From Streptomyces sp. ASQP_92 (GTDB lineage Bacteria; Actinomycetota; Actinomycetes; Streptomycetales; Streptomycetaceae), in NCBI RefSeq assembly GCF_025399895.1, contig NZ_JAODUA010000003.1:124001-188000 (forward strand): 64,000 nucleotides of DNA, in the 5' to 3' direction. Shown piece by piece: positions 20,291 to 30,669 of this stretch. The first letter of the stretch is position 1. Every line of letters begins with the position of its first letter. The notes under the pieces are model-generated. The model was given only the letters and a program-made list of their open reading frames with translations, had not been told where the DNA came from and did no database searches. A program made the position numbers and the translations under genes.

Positions 20291-21251
20291 CGCACTCGAC
20301 GTCGCCCTCAGGCTGGTCGTCGTCTTCGTCGTGTTCCTGGTCCTGCCGCTCGTCGTGGGGCAGACCGAGCACAAGGTGATGGCGCACATGCAGGGCCGGC
20401 TCGGCCCCATGTACGCAGGCGGCTTCCACGGCTGGGCCCAACTCGTCGCGGACGGCGTGAAGTTCGCCCAGAAGGAGGATGTCGTACCGGCCGCCGCCGA
20501 CCGTCGCATCTTCCAACTGGCGCCCGCTGTCGCCCTGTTGCCCTACCTCCTCGTCCTGGTGGCCGTCCCGATCGGCCCGGGCGAGGGCGCGGTGGGCCAG
20601 GTCGTCGACGCCGGCATCTTCTTCGTGCTCGCCGTGATGGGCGTGGGCGTGCTCGGCTCGCTCATGGCGGGCTGGGCCTCGGCCAACAAGTTCTCGCTGC
20701 TCGGCGGGTTGCGCACCGCCGCCCAGCTCCTCGCCTACGAGCTGCCGATGCTGCTCGCCGCCGCCTCCGTGGCGATGGCGGCCGGCACGGTCTCGCTGCC
20801 CGGCATCCTCAACGCCTTCCACTGGTGGTGGATGCCCTGGCAGATCGTCGGCGCGCTGGTCTTCTTCGTCGCGGGCCTCGCCGAACTCCAGCGGCCGCCG
20901 TTCGACATGCCCGTCGCCGACTCCGAGATCATCTTCGGCGCGTACACCGAGTACACGGGGCTGCGCTTCGCGCTGTTCCTGCTGGCCGAGTACGCCGGCA
21001 TCGTCGTCCTGTGCGGTCTGACCACCGTCCTGTTCCTGGGCGGCTGGCACGGCCCGTGGGGCGCCGACGGTCTGGGCTGGGTGTGGACCCTGCTCAAGAC
21101 GGCCGTGCTCGCCTTCGTCGTGATCTGGCTCCGGGTCAGCTATCCCCGGCTCCGCGAGGACCAGTTGCAGAAGCTCGCCTGGACCACGCTCATCCCGCTC
21201 GCCCTCGCGCAGATCGCGCTCACCGGCATCGTGAAGGTGGCGATCAGCTAA
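20283..21251 (+). CDS. nuoH: NADH-quinone oxidoreductase-like subunit H
   Basis: A 322-residue membrane subunit with eight helices that forms the floor of the quinone chamber. Conserved pieces include [17 protein letters not shown] near the N-terminus, [15 protein letters not shown], the acidic loop [23 protein letters not shown], preceded by AELQRPP. Its GTG lies inside the end of nuoC (8-base overlap). The stop shares one base with the nuoI ATG (TAATG). All helices are present; nothing truncated. Confidence 0.95.
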   Translation: MNDALDVALRLVVVFVVFLVLPLVVGQTEHKVMAHMQGRLGPMYAGGFHGWAQLVADGVKFAQKEDVVPAAADRRIFQLAPAVALLPYLLVLVAVPIGPGEGAVGQVVDAGIFFVLAVMGVGVLGSLMAGWASANKFSLLGGLRTAAQLLAYELPMLLAAASVAMAAGTVSLPGILNAFHWWWMPWQIVGALVFFVAGLAELQRPPFDMPVADSEIIFGAYTEYTGLRFALFLLAEYAGIVVLCGLTTVLFLGGWHGPWGADGLGWVWTLLKTAVLAFVVIWLRVSYPRLREDQLQKLAWTTLIPLALAQIALTGIVKVAIS

Positions 21252-21928
21252 TGCCCATCCCCGGTTCCGGCCTCGCCAAGGGCCTCGCCGTGACGCTCCG
21301 CACGATGACGAAGAAGACCGTCACCGCGCAGTACCCCGACGTCCAGCCCGAACTCCCGCCCCGCAGCCGGGGCGTGATCGGCCTGTTCGAGGAGAACTGC
21401 ACGGTCTGCATGCTGTGCGCCCGCGAGTGCCCCGACTGGTGCATCTACATCGACTCCCACAAGGAGACGGTCCCGGCCGCCGTCGAGGGCGGCCGCGAAC
21501 GCAGCCGCAACGTCCTCGACCGCTTCGCCATCGACTTCTCGCTCTGCATGTACTGCGGTATCTGCATCGAGGTGTGTCCCTTCGACGCGCTGTTCTGGTC
21601 CCCGGAGTTCGAGTACGCGGAGACGGACATCCACGAACTCACCCACGAGCGCGACAAGCTGCGCGACTGGATGTGGACGGTCCCGGCCCCGCCCGCGCTC
21701 GACCCCGGCGCCGAGGAGCCGAAGGAGTTCGCCGCCGCCCGCAAGACGGCCGACAAGCTGGCCGCCGCGCAGGCGGCCGAGGCGGCACAGGCGGCCGAGG
21801 CAGCGCAGGCTTCCGCAGCTGGGCAGCCTTCCGAAGCCGCGCAGGGCTCCGAAGCCGCGCAGGCCGGGGATGGCGACGGGCCCACCGGCCCCGGCCGGGA
21901 CCCGGGCCTCGAGGGAGGTCGGGCATGA
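21251..21928 (+). CDS. nuoI: NADH-quinone oxidoreductase-like subunit I, two 4Fe-4S clusters
   Basis: A 225-residue ferredoxin-like subunit with clusters N6a and N6b: ligands C50, C53, C56, C60 and C99, C102, C105, C109 ([12 protein letters not shown] and [12 protein letters not shown]). These pass electrons to NuoB. After residue 165 there is a helical alanine/glutamine/glutamate-rich tail (AAEAAQ repeats) ending in a glycine-rich stretch; such a tail is not typical of NuoI. ATG overlaps nuoH stop by one base, and its stop overlaps the nuoJ ATG (ATGA). Without NuoE/F/G, a reduced ferredoxin would be a plausible donor, by inference. Confidence 0.95.
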   Translation: MPIPGSGLAKGLAVTLRTMTKKTVTAQYPDVQPELPPRSRGVIGLFEENCTVCMLCARECPDWCIYIDSHKETVPAAVEGGRERSRNVLDRFAIDFSLCMYCGICIEVCPFDALFWSPEFEYAETDIHELTHERDKLRDWMWTVPAPPALDPGAEEPKEFAAARKTADKLAAAQAAEAAQAAEAAQASAAGQPSEAAQGSEAAQAGDGDGPTGPGRDPGLEGGRA

Positions 21929-22689
21929 GCGCGATCCTGGCCCAGGCGGCCCTCACGGCGCCCCAGGGCTTCCTGTCGCCGACCGGTGTGGAGATCGCCT
22001 TCGTGCTCGTCGGCATCGCCACGCTCGGCGCGGCCGTCATGACCGTCACGACCCAGCAGCTGGTGCACGCCGCCCTGTGGCTGGTCGTGGCGCTCGGTGG
22101 CCTCGCCGTCGAATACCTGCTGCTCACCGCCGAGTTCATCGCCTGGGTGCAGGTCCTCATCTACGTCGGTTCGATCGTGGTGCTCCTCCTGTTCGGTCTG
22201 ATGCTCACCCGGGCTCCCATCGGCCGCTCCCCGGACGCCGACTCCGGGAATCGCTGGGTCGCCCTCGCGGTGGCCGTCGCCGCCGCCGGGACCCTGGTGT
22301 GGGTCGTGGTGGACGCCTTCCGCACGAGCTGGATCGACTTCGGCGGGCCCGCCCAGGGCTCGACCAAGGTGTCCGGCGAGATCCTCTTCCGGCACTGGGT
22401 GCTGCCGTTCGAGGCGCTGTCCGTGCTTCTGCTGGCCGCCCTGGTGGGTGCGATCGTGCTGTCCCGCAAGAGCGCCCCGGGCGACACCCCGGCAATCGGC
22501 GACACCCCGGCAATCGGCGACACCCCGGCAATCGGCGACACCCCGGCAATCGGCGACACCCCGGCAATCGGCGACACCCCGGCAATCGGCGGCAGCCCGG
22601 CCACCGGCACGCCCGGCACCGGCGCCGCCCCGGCCACCGGCACGCCCGGCACCGGCGTCGCCGCCCCCCGTGAGACGGAGTCGCGCTGA
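21925..22689 (+). CDS. nuoJ: NADH-quinone oxidoreductase-like subunit J with repeat tail
   Basis: A 254-residue membrane subunit. Five helices occupy residues 20-185, with the family segment [32 protein letters not shown]. The cytoplasmic end carries six exact copies of GDTPAI, then degenerate copies and PGTG/ATGT motifs. The repeats are also exact at DNA level. Overlaps nuoI (ATGA) and nuoK (TGATG). Confidence 0.94.
   Translation: MSAILAQAALTAPQGFLSPTGVEIAFVLVGIATLGAAVMTVTTQQLVHAALWLVVALGGLAVEYLLLTAEFIAWVQVLIYVGSIVVLLLFGLMLTRAPIGRSPDADSGNRWVALAVAVAAAGTLVWVVVDAFRTSWIDFGGPAQGSTKVSGEILFRHWVLPFEALSVLLLAALVGAIVLSRKSAPGDTPAIGDTPAIGDTPAIGDTPAIGDTPAIGDTPAIGGSPATGTPGTGAAPATGTPGTGVAAPRETESR
22480..22587 (+). 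repeat. nuoJ: Six identical 18-bp tandem repeats within nuoJ
   Basis: GGCGACACCCCGGCAATC repeats without a mismatch from 22480 to 22587 and encodes GDTPAI six times in frame. A degenerate seventh copy follows. The unit length keeps the reading frame, so slippage changes tail length without frameshift. Confidence 0.95.
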
Positions 22690-23063
22690 TGCACCTCGCC
22701 TATCCCGCCGTGCTCGCCGTCCTCCTGTTCTGCGTCGGTCTCTACGGTGTGCTCGCGCGGCGCAACGCGATCCTGGTCCTGATGTCCGTCGAGCTGATGC
22801 TCAACGCGGTCAACCTCAACCTCGTCGCCTTCGACGTGTGGCTGCGCGACAGCCTCCACGCGGGACAGGCGCTCACCCTGTTCACCATCGCCATCGCCGC
22901 CGCCGAGATCGGCATCGGCCTGGCGATCGTGCTCGCGGTGTACCGCAACCGCGGCACGGCCGACATCGACAAGCTCCGCGACACCGCCGAGGGCTCCGGC
23001 CCCGACCCGGCGGACCCCGAAGACCCCGCCGCCCCGGCGCAGAAGGCTGAGGCCGCCGCGTGA
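22689..23063 (+). CDS. nuoK: NADH-quinone oxidoreductase-like subunit K
   Basis: A 124-residue membrane subunit with three helices. The two buried glutamates of the proton path are present in [16 protein letters not shown] and [14 protein letters not shown]. The last 30 residues, after [12 protein letters not shown], are a proline/alanine/glutamate tail longer than the usual ~100-residue NuoK. ATG shares one base with the nuoJ stop; stop overlaps the nuoL GTG by 4 bases. Confidence 0.95.
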   Translation: MHLAYPAVLAVLLFCVGLYGVLARRNAILVLMSVELMLNAVNLNLVAFDVWLRDSLHAGQALTLFTIAIAAAEIGIGLAIVLAVYRNRGTADIDKLRDTAEGSGPDPADPEDPAAPAQKAEAAA

Positions 23064-25060
23064 CCACCACGACCCTCGCCGTCCTCGTTCCCCTCCTTCC
23101 CTTCCTGGGCGCGGCGGCCGGCCTGCTCCTCGGCCGCCGGGCGCCGGGCTTCGTGCGCCCGCTCGCGGTGCTGCCGACCTTCGCCGCGTTCGTGCTCGCC
23201 GTGGTCGTCGCCGTCGACCAGGGCGGCGGCAAGGCGATCGACGCGGCCACCCGGCTCACCCCGACCGGCTCCGTACCGATCGAACTCGCCCTCCACCTGG
23301 ACGGGTTCGCGGCCCTGGTCGCCGTCCTGGTCGGCCTGGTCGCCACCTGCGTGCAGCTCTACTCGACCGGCTATCTGCGCGACGACCCGCGCTACACCTC
23401 GTACGCAGCGCTCGTCTCCCTGTTCACCTCCGCGATGCTGCTCGTCGTCTACTCCGGCGACCTGATGGTGCTCCTGGTCGGCTGGGAGATCATGGGCATC
23501 TGCTCGTACTTCCTGGTCGGCCACTACTGGGAGACGCCCGAGGCGCGTGCCGCATCCCTGAAGGCCTTCCTGGTCACCAAGCTCGGCGACGTCCCCTTCC
23601 TGATCGGTCTGTTCGCGCTCGCCACCGACGCCGGTACGTTCCGTATCACCGGCGTCGTCCAGGCCGCCCTGACCGGCGGTATCGCCCACCCCACCCTCAT
23701 CGCCCTGCTGCTGCTCGCCGGGGTGGCCGGCAAGTCCGCCCAGTTCCCGCTGCACACCTGGCTGCCCGACGCGATGGCCGGCCCGACCCCGGTCTCCGCG
23801 CTGATCCACGCCGCGACGATGGTCGCCGCCGGCATCTACTTCGTGGCCCGGCTGCTGCCCGTCTTCGCCGCCTCGGCCGCGGCGATGACCGTGCTCGCCG
23901 TGATGGCCGCGCTCACGATGGTCGGCTCGGGCCTCGCGGCCCTTGCCCAGGACGACATCAAGCGCGTCCTCGCGTACTCCACCATCGGTCAACTCGGCTA
24001 TCTGTCGGGCGCGTTGGCCGTCGGTGACCGCGGAGCCGCCGTCTTCCACCTCCTGTCGCACGGCGCCTTCAAGGCGCTGCTCTTCCTCGCCGCGGGCGTG
24101 GTCATCCATGCCGCCGGCACCAACTCGCTGACCGCCATGTCCCGCATGGACGGCCTGGCCAAGCGCATTCCCGACGCGTACTGGACGATGACCGTCGCCC
24201 TGCTCGCGCTCGCCGCGATCCCTCCCTTCGCCGGCTTCTTCTCCAAGGAGGCCGTGCTGTCCGCCGCCGAGCACACCGCGCTCGGTGAGAGCCGGATCGC
24301 CCCCTCCGGTGCCGGCTGGATCGTGCTGATCGCCGGACTGCTCACCGCCCTCCTCACCGCCGCGTACGCGATGCGCCTGTGGCTGCTGACCTTCCGCGGC
24401 AGGGGAGCGAAGGCCCCCGACCACGGCAAGCAGCCCGTCGTCATGAACGCCGTCCTGTGGGTGCTCGCCATCCCCTCCATCGCGTTCGGACTCACCACCG
24501 GCCGCCTCGGCGACTGGTTCGACGGGCAGGCCCTCACCCCCTCCGTCACCACCGCCGTGCTGTCCACGGGCGTCGCCCTGGTCGGCGGGCTCGTCACCTA
24601 CGCGGCCTGGCGCCACACCTCCGCGCTGGCGGCCGCCACGCCGATGGGCGCCGTCGCCGCCCACCCCGAGGGCGACGGCGGCCAGGTCGAGGAAGAGGCC
24701 ATCGCCAGCCACACCCAGGTCTACGGGAACATCGCGTCCGCCCCCGACCCGGCCGACCCCGGCCGTCTCCTGCTCGGCCCGCTGCACCGCCACGCGGCCA
24801 CCGGCTTCCACCTGGACGCCGCCTACCACGCCCTGTTCGTCCGCCCCGTGCTCGCGGCGGCCACCCTGGTCCGCTTCCTGGACCGCGAGGTCGTCGAGAC
24901 GTACGTGAGCGGTGCGAGCGCGGTGCCGCGCCTGCTCGGGCGGGCCGTGCGCCGGGCGCAGACCGGCAATGTGCAGAGCTACCTCGGCGCTCTGCTCGCC
25001 GGCTCACTCGTCCTGGCGGCCGCCGTGGTCGTCCTTGCCAACGTCACCGCGGGGTCCTGA
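23060..25060 (+). CDS. nuoL: NADH-quinone oxidoreductase-like subunit L (proton channel)
   Basis: A 666-residue antiporter-like subunit with the long C-terminal lateral helix. Key pump residues are present: glutamate in [16 protein letters not shown], lysine in [16 protein letters not shown], histidine in [13 protein letters not shown] and lysine in FFSKEAVL. The C-terminal lateral helix region and last membrane helix ([19 protein letters not shown]) are complete. Start GTG overlaps nuoK; nuoM begins 3 bases after its stop. Confidence 0.96.
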   Translation: MTTTTLAVLVPLLPFLGAAAGLLLGRRAPGFVRPLAVLPTFAAFVLAVVVAVDQGGGKAIDAATRLTPTGSVPIELALHLDGFAALVAVLVGLVATCVQLYSTGYLRDDPRYTSYAALVSLFTSAMLLVVYSGDLMVLLVGWEIMGICSYFLVGHYWETPEARAASLKAFLVTKLGDVPFLIGLFALATDAGTFRITGVVQAALTGGIAHPTLIALLLLAGVAGKSAQFPLHTWLPDAMAGPTPVSALIHAATMVAAGIYFVARLLPVFAASAAAMTVLAVMAALTMVGSGLAALAQDDIKRVLAYSTIGQLGYLSGALAVGDRGAAVFHLLSHGAFKALLFLAAGVVIHAAGTNSLTAMSRMDGLAKRIPDAYWTMTVALLALAAIPPFAGFFSKEAVLSAAEHTALGESRIAPSGAGWIVLIAGLLTALLTAAYAMRLWLLTFRGRGAKAPDHGKQPVVMNAVLWVLAIPSIAFGLTTGRLGDWFDGQALTPSVTTAVLSTGVALVGGLVTYAAWRHTSALAAATPMGAVAAHPEGDGGQVEEEAIASHTQVYGNIASAPDPADPGRLLLGPLHRHAATGFHLDAAYHALFVRPVLAAATLVRFLDREVVETYVSGASAVPRLLGRAVRRAQTGNVQSYLGALLAGSLVLAAAVVVLANVTAGS

Positions 25061-25063
25061 GCC

Positions 25064-26638
25064 GTGATCGATATCAGCGAGTCCGTGATGCAGTTCCTTC
25101 TGGCGTTCATCGTCGTCGGGCCCCTCATCGGCGCGGTGGCGGCACTGCTCCCCGCCCCGCCCGGCCTCCGCGGCAAGAGCCCCGAACAGGCCGTGCTGCG
25201 CCACGGCGTGACCGTGACCGGCGTGATCCTGCTCGCCGCGATCGTCCTCGCGCTCGGCTTCGACCACGGCCACCCGTCGACGATGCAGGCCACCACGGAC
25301 ATCCAGTGGATCCCGGCGCTCAACGTCCACATCCACCTCGGCACCGACGGCATCTCCCTCCCCCTCCTCGTCCTGACCGCGCTGCTGACCTTCCTCTGCG
25401 CGCTGTACAGCTATTTCAAGATGCCGACGGGCCCGTCCCCGAAGGCGTTCGTCGCGCTCCTGCTCGTGCTCGAGTCCGGCACCCTCGCCACCTTCGCCGT
25501 TCTCGATCTCGTGCTGTTCTTCCTCGCGTTCGAGACGGTCCTCATCCCGATGTACTTCCTGATCGCCCGCTGGGGCGGGGCCCAACGAGGCGCCGCCGCC
25601 TGGAAGTTCATCCTCTACACGCTGCTCGGCTCGGTCGTCATGCTGCTCGGCCTGCTCCTCATCGGGCTCAAGTCGGGCACGTTCGACATGGTGGCACTCG
25701 CCACTGACAACGGCCGCGGGCTGACCACGTCCGTGCAGGTCATCGCCGTTCTGGCGATCGGGATCGGGCTCGCGGTCAAGACCCCGATGTTCCCGTTGCA
25801 CAGCTGGCTCCCGGATGCCCACACCGCCGCACCGACCGTCGGCTCGGTGCTGCTCGCCGGTGTGCTCCTGAAGATGGGCACCTACGGGTTCGTGCGCATC
25901 GCGCTGCCGATCGCCCCGCACGGCATGCACACCTTCGCGCCCTATCTGGCGGCCTTCGCGGTCGCCGGGATCATCTACGGCTCGCTGGCCTGTCTCGCGC
26001 TCGCCAAGCAGGGCAACAAGGGCGACCTGAAGCGGCTCATCGCGTACTCCTCCGTCGGCCACATGGGCTTCGTGCTGCTCGGCATCGCGTCGATGACCCC
26101 CACCGGCGTCAACGGCGCGCTGTTCGCCAACATCGCCCACGGCCTCATCACCGGCCTGCTGTTCTTCCTGGTCGGCGCCCTCAAGGACCGTTACGGCACC
26201 GCAGACCTCGACACCCTGGCCGGCGTGACCGGAGCCGCCCTCTACGGCCGGGCCCCGCGCCTGGGCGGCCTGCTCGCCTTCGCCGCCGTCGCCTCGCTCG
26301 GACTGCCCGGACTCGGCGGGTTCTGGGGCGAGATGCTCGCCATGTTCGGCGCCTTCGACCCGGCACCCGGCCTCAGCCGCCCCGCCTTCCTCACCTTCGT
26401 GGCGATCGCCGCCCTCGGCACCCTGCTCACCGCCGCGTATCTGCTGGTCGTGGTGCGCCGGGTCTGCATGGGCGACAAACCGGCCGAGGGCCCCCCGCTC
26501 GCCGACGTCCAGGGTTACGAGTTCGCCGCCTGGAGCCCGCTCGTCGCGCTCACCGTCCTCGCCGGGCTCTGGCCCGCGGTCCTCCTCGGCCTCACCGACC
26601 CGGCCGTCCAGAAGCTCCTCGCAGGAGGCAAGTCGTGA
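25064..26638 (+). CDS. nuoM: NADH-quinone oxidoreductase-like subunit M (proton channel)
   Basis: A 524-residue antiporter-like subunit with fourteen predicted helices. Conserved charged residues are in place: glutamate in LAFETVLIPMYFLI, lysine in VKTPMFPLHSWLPDAH, lysine in LLKMGTYGF, histidine in IAYSSVGHMGFV and glutamate in GFWGEMLAMFG. GTG start; the nuoN GTG overlaps its stop by 4 bases. It should be a functional channel in sequence terms. Confidence 0.96.
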   Translation: MIDISESVMQFLLAFIVVGPLIGAVAALLPAPPGLRGKSPEQAVLRHGVTVTGVILLAAIVLALGFDHGHPSTMQATTDIQWIPALNVHIHLGTDGISLPLLVLTALLTFLCALYSYFKMPTGPSPKAFVALLLVLESGTLATFAVLDLVLFFLAFETVLIPMYFLIARWGGAQRGAAAWKFILYTLLGSVVMLLGLLLIGLKSGTFDMVALATDNGRGLTTSVQVIAVLAIGIGLAVKTPMFPLHSWLPDAHTAAPTVGSVLLAGVLLKMGTYGFVRIALPIAPHGMHTFAPYLAAFAVAGIIYGSLACLALAKQGNKGDLKRLIAYSSVGHMGFVLLGIASMTPTGVNGALFANIAHGLITGLLFFLVGALKDRYGTADLDTLAGVTGAALYGRAPRLGGLLAFAAVASLGLPGLGGFWGEMLAMFGAFDPAPGLSRPAFLTFVAIAALGTLLTAAYLLVVVRRVCMGDKPAEGPPLADVQGYEFAAWSPLVALTVLAGLWPAVLLGLTDPAVQKLLAGGKS

Positions 26639-28167
26639 CCCCCGACGTCACCACCGCGGCGGCCGGCACCGCAAGCCTGGTCCAGTCCGTCGACTGGGTC
26701 GCGATCGCGCCGCCCCTGATCGCCGCGGCCGTCGCCCTGGTCGTGCTGCTCGCCGACCTGTTCCTGCCGCCCGCCCGCAAGCCGCTGCTCGGCTGGATCA
26801 CCCTGGCCGGCCTGGCGGCGGCCCTCGCCGCGCTCGTGCCGCTGCGGGGCGGCGGCCGCTCCACGTTCTGCCTCACCGCCAACCCCGACGCGTGCAGCTA
26901 CACCGTCGACCAGTTCGCCTTCGTCATCCAGGCCCTGGTCCTGGGCGGCGCCCTGCTGACCGCGCTGCTCTCGATGCGGGACACCGAGGAGAAGCTCCCG
27001 GCCGGCGAGTTCTGGTTCCTGCTGCTGTCCTCGGCGGCCGGCGCGGCCCTGCTGCCCGCCGCACGCGACCTGGCCACCCTCGTCGTCGCCCTGGAAGTCG
27101 CCTCGCTGCCCGCCTTCGCGCTGGTCGGCCTCAAGCGCGGCGACCGGCTGTCCTCCGAGGCGGCCCTGAAGTTCTTCCTGTCGTCGGTCACCGCGACCGC
27201 CGTGATGCTGCTCGGCGTCAGCTTCGTGTACGCGGCGACCGGCACCCTGCACCTCACGGAGATCGCCACCAAACTCGCCGACGTTCCCGGCCAGTTGGGC
27301 ACCGTCGCCAAGACCGGCGTGGTTCTGACGCTGGTGGGCTTCGCCTTCAAGACGGCCGCGGCGCCCTTCCACTTCTGGGTGCCCGACACCTATGTGGGCG
27401 CGCCGCTGCCGGTCGCCGCCTATCTCTCCGTCGTCGGCAAGGCGGTCGGCTTCTCCGGGCTCATCCTGGTGACGGTCGTCGCCTTCCCCGCCTACGCCGA
27501 CGTGTGGGGCCCGGCCCTCGCGGTGCTCGCCGCGCTCACCATGACCCTCGGCAACGCGGCCGCCCTGCGCCAGTCGGCGACGCGCGCCCACAGCGCGGTA
27601 CGGCTGCTCGCCTGGTCGTCGGTGGGACAGGCCGGCTACCTCCTGGTGCCGATCGCCGCCGCCGCGTACTCCAGCGACCACCAGGTCGGCGCGACCGTGG
27701 CCTACGCCCTGATGTACGCCGTGGTGAACCTGGGCGCGTTCGCCGTCGCCGCCCTGGTCGCGCGCGGCAAGCCGCTGAACCGCCTCGCCGACTACCGGGG
27801 CCTGTACGCCGAGCGCCCCCTGGCCGCCCTCGCACTCGCCTTCTTCCTGCTGTGTCTGGCCGGGCTCCCGCCGGGCATCATCGGCCTGTTCGCCAAGGTC
27901 ACCGTCTTCTCGGCGGCCGTCGACGCGGGCCTCGGCTGGCTCGCCGTGGTCATGGCGGTCAACGTCGTCGTCGCCCTCTACTACTACCTGCGCTGGACCG
28001 CGATCCTGTTCCGGGCGCCCGAGGGGGCCGAGGAGCCCTCCGGGACCGCGCGAGCCGGGATCCCGGCGCCCCTCACGCTCGCCATCGCGCTCACCGCGGT
28101 CGCCGGTGTGGTCCTGTCGGGCCTGCCCCAACTCGCCCTGCACTTCGCGTCGGTGACCCTGTTCTGA
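26635..28167 (+). CDS. nuoN: NADH-quinone oxidoreductase-like subunit N (proton channel)
   Basis: A 510-residue antiporter-like subunit, last gene of the operon. Conserved residues seen are glutamate in VALEVASLPAFALV, lysine in FKTAAAPFHFWVPDTY, lysine in SVVGKAVGFSG and lysine in IGLFAKVTVF. All antiporter-like subunits of the membrane arm are therefore encoded here. No terminator is obvious in the 177 bp before mscL. Confidence 0.96.
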   Translation: MTPDVTTAAAGTASLVQSVDWVAIAPPLIAAAVALVVLLADLFLPPARKPLLGWITLAGLAAALAALVPLRGGGRSTFCLTANPDACSYTVDQFAFVIQALVLGGALLTALLSMRDTEEKLPAGEFWFLLLSSAAGAALLPAARDLATLVVALEVASLPAFALVGLKRGDRLSSEAALKFFLSSVTATAVMLLGVSFVYAATGTLHLTEIATKLADVPGQLGTVAKTGVVLTLVGFAFKTAAAPFHFWVPDTYVGAPLPVAAYLSVVGKAVGFSGLILVTVVAFPAYADVWGPALAVLAALTMTLGNAAALRQSATRAHSAVRLLAWSSVGQAGYLLVPIAAAAYSSDHQVGATVAYALMYAVVNLGAFAVAALVARGKPLNRLADYRGLYAERPLAALALAFFLLCLAGLPPGIIGLFAKVTVFSAAVDAGLGWLAVVMAVNVVVALYYYLRWTAILFRAPEGAEEPSGTARAGIPAPLTLAIALTAVAGVVLSGLPQLALHFASVTLF

Positions 28168-28344
28168 GCCGGCCCCGCGCCGTGGGGGAGTGCTCCCTTG
28201 CGCGCGCCCGGGCGCTCTGGCGAGCCTGGCGACGGCGCACGGTTTGGTACGGGCGGCCTTGAGAAGGCACTGTCGTACGCGCACATCACGACAGGCACGC
28301 GCGTACGGCGCGGACCAGGACGACACCCCACAGGGAGCAGAGCG

Positions 28345-28809
28345 GTGCTGAGCGGGTTCAAGGACTTCATCCTGCGCGGAAACATAGTGACGATGGCCGT
28401 CGGTCTGGCCGTCGGATCGGCGTTCACCGCGGTCGTCACGGGCTTCAGCACCGCGTTCATCACCCCGCTCATCGGCCTCGCCACCCGCTCGACCGGCGAC
28501 TTCAGCGCGGCGACCTTCTCCGTCGACGGCGTGACCTTCCCCTACGGAAAGTTCGTCGGCGCGGCCATCGCCTTCGTGATCACCGCGGCGGTGCTCTACT
28601 TCGTGGTCGTCGTGCCCATGATGAAGGTCCAGGCCCGCTTCGACCGGCGGGACAAGGACAAGCCCGTCGACATCAAGGCCGCGCTGCGCGACTGCCCGCG
28701 CTGCTACTCCCAGATCCCCGGCATCGCGACCCGCTGCTCACACTGCACCAGCGAGCTGGAGCCCGATCCCAAGGCGCTGGAGATGGCCGGGCTGCCCGCC
28801 CCGCGCTGA
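28345..28809 (+). CDS. mscL: MscL-family mechanosensitive channel with C-terminal zinc ribbon
   Basis: A 154-residue membrane protein. The N-terminal half is Msc[29 protein letters not shown] contains the gate helix, and a second helix [20 protein letters not shown] follows a short periplasmic loop. It opens under membrane tension to release solutes. Unlike standard MscL, the tail holds a C-x2-C-x10-C-x2-C ribbon (C117, C120, C131, C134; CPRC...CSHC), which probably binds zinc. GTG at 28345 follows a GGGAG site. It sits alone between nuoN and htpX; co-transcription with nuo is possible. MscL with such ribbons occur in scattered bacteria, as far as I recall. Confidence 0.9.
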   Translation: MLSGFKDFILRGNIVTMAVGLAVGSAFTAVVTGFSTAFITPLIGLATRSTGDFSAATFSVDGVTFPYGKFVGAAIAFVITAAVLYFVVVVPMMKVQARFDRRDKDKPVDIKAALRDCPRCYSQIPGIATRCSHCTSELEPDPKALEMAGLPAPR

Positions 28810-28957
28810 CCCGACCCGTACGGCCCAACGCGCCCTCCAGCGCGCACAAGGGAACCAGCGTCCCCCGCCTGGCGTTGACCAGTACGGGAGAGTCCACTGG
28901 AACGTGGAAGGACCACCCGCGAAGGGCTCCCCGCCGCACCACTTTGGAGGGCGTACC

Positions 28958-29821
28958 GTGCACCGCCGGCACAACGGGCTGAGGACCGCGGTCCTCCTCG
29001 GAGGACTGTCCGCGCTCATCATCGTCATCGGAGGCTTCTTCGGCCGTACCGGGCTGATCGTCGCCGTCCTCGTGGCGCTGGGCACCAATGCCTACGCCTA
29101 CTGGAACAGCGACAAGCTCGCCCTGCGGGCCATGCGGGCGCGCCCGGTCAGCGAGTTCGAGGCCCCGGAGCTCTACCGGATGGTCCGCGAGCTCTCCACC
29201 CAGGCCCGCCAGCCCATGCCCCGCCTCTACATCTCGCCGACGCAGGCGCCCAACGCCTTCGCCACCGGCCGCAACCCGCGCAACGCGGCGGTCTGCTGCA
29301 CGGACGGGATCCTGCGGATACTCGACGAGCGCGAGCTGAGGGGCGTGATCGGCCATGAGCTGAGCCACGTCTACAACCGGGACATCCTGATCTCCTCGGT
29401 CGCCGGCGCCCTCGCCTCGGTGATCATGTTCCTGGTCCAGTTCGCGTGGCTGATCCCGGTCGGCCGCTCCAGCGACGACGAGGGCCCGGGCATCGTCGGC
29501 ATGCTGCTGATCATGATCCTGGGCCCGGTCGCGGCCTCGGTGATCCAGCTCGCGATCAGCCGCTCCCGCGAGTACGAGGCCGACGCCTCCGGCGCCCAGC
29601 TCACCGGCGACCCGCTGGCCCTGGCCGGCGCGCTGCGCAAGCTCGACGCGGGCACCAAGCAGCTCCCGCTGCCGTCCGAGCCCCGCATCGAGACGGCCAG
29701 CCACATGATGATCGCCAATCCCTTCCGCCCCGGTCAGGGAATGTCCAAACTGTTCTCGACCCACCCGCCGATGGCGGAACGCATCGCCCGACTCGAACAC
29801 ATGGCAGGTCGCCGCCCATGA
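28958..29821 (+). CDS. htpX: HtpX-type membrane zinc metalloprotease (M48)
   Basis: A 287-residue protease for quality control of membrane proteins. Two N-terminal helices (residues 9-30 and 31-47) precede the catalytic domain with the zinc motif HELSH (H133, E134, H137) and third ligand E205 in [10 protein letters not shown]. Two further hydrophobic segments lie between. GTG at 28958 is preceded by the strong site TTGGAGG. The end overlaps the next gene by 4 bases (ATGA), coupling it to a YccF protein. Length matches E. coli HtpX (about 293). Confidence 0.95.
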   Translation: MHRRHNGLRTAVLLGGLSALIIVIGGFFGRTGLIVAVLVALGTNAYAYWNSDKLALRAMRARPVSEFEAPELYRMVRELSTQARQPMPRLYISPTQAPNAFATGRNPRNAAVCCTDGILRILDERELRGVIGHELSHVYNRDILISSVAGALASVIMFLVQFAWLIPVGRSSDDEGPGIVGMLLIMILGPVAASVIQLAISRSREYEADASGAQLTGDPLALAGALRKLDAGTKQLPLPSEPRIETASHMMIANPFRPGQGMSKLFSTHPPMAERIARLEHMAGRRP

Positions 29822-30210
29822 AGACCATCCTGAACATCATCTGGCTGATCCTGTGCGGCTTCTGGATGTTCCTCGGCTACCTGCTGGCGGGCGTGCTGCT
29901 GTGCATCACGGTCATCGGGATCCCGTTCGGCATAGCCGCGTTCCGGATCGGCGTATACGCCCTCTGGCCGTTCGGCCACACCGTCGTCGACCGGGCGGGC
30001 GCGGGCGCGCCCTCCTGCGTCGGCAACGTCCTGTGGCTGGTCCTGGCCGGCTGGTGGCTGGCGCTGGGCCACATCGTCACCGGCATCGCCCTGTGCGTCA
30101 CGATCATCGGCATCCCGCTCGGCATCGCCAACTTCAAGCTGATCCCGGTGTCGCTGCTGCCGCTCGGCAAGGAGATCGTCCGCACGGACCAGCCGTTCGC
30201 CGCGCGCTGA
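29818..30210 (+). CDS. YccF domain inner-membrane protein
   Basis: A 130-residue protein made of two copies of the YccF (DUF307) half-repeat, the first with [16 protein letters not shown] and the second with [16 protein letters not shown], each with a helical pair. Function unknown; the family is widespread and integral to the membrane. It overlaps htpX by 4 bases, so it is translated from the same message. Confidence 0.9.
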   Translation: MKTILNIIWLILCGFWMFLGYLLAGVLLCITVIGIPFGIAAFRIGVYALWPFGHTVVDRAGAGAPSCVGNVLWLVLAGWWLALGHIVTGIALCVTIIGIPLGIANFKLIPVSLLPLGKEIVRTDQPFAAR

Positions 30211-30364
30211 GCCACCCGGCCGTGTCCCTGCCCGGCCTCCCTGACCAGGTACGCAACCGCCGGCGCCGCGGGGGCGTCTTCCCGTACGAACCGAACGGTT
30301 GCGGGGTTACGCAATACAGCAGATGCCCCGCCGAGCGCGCACGTACGAAAGGCGGGTTCCCGGC

Positions 30365-30634
30365 ATGGGCATCGTCAGCTGGATCATCCTCGGCCTGCTC
30401 GCCGGGGCCATCGCCAAGATCCTGCTCCCCGGTCGCGACCCGGGCGGCCTGATCGGCACCACCCTCATAGGCGTCGCGGGAGCGTTCGTCGGCGGCTGGA
30501 TATCGGCCCGCTGGCTGGACCGCCCGATCGCCAACCACTTCTACGACGGGGCCACTTGGGGCGCGGCGATCGGCGGCTCGCTGGTCCTGCTCATCATCTA
30601 CCGCATCCTGTTCGGCCATTCCCGCAGCCGCTGA
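30365..30634 (+). CDS. GlsB/YeaQ/YmgE family small membrane protein
   Basis: An 89-residue transglycosylase-associated-like protein with three hydrophobic segments and the family glycine pattern ILGLLAGAIAKILLPGRDPGGLIGTTLIGVAGAFVGGW. Members are stress-induced membrane proteins of unknown mechanism. ATG at 30365; the frame is open upstream but the family begins here. It converges on alkB with a 35-bp gap. Confidence 0.9.
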   Translation: MGIVSWIILGLLAGAIAKILLPGRDPGGLIGTTLIGVAGAFVGGWISARWLDRPIANHFYDGATWGAAIGGSLVLLIIYRILFGHSRSR

Positions 30635-30669
30635 CCAACGGACCGTACGCACAAGGGAGTTGGCGTCCC

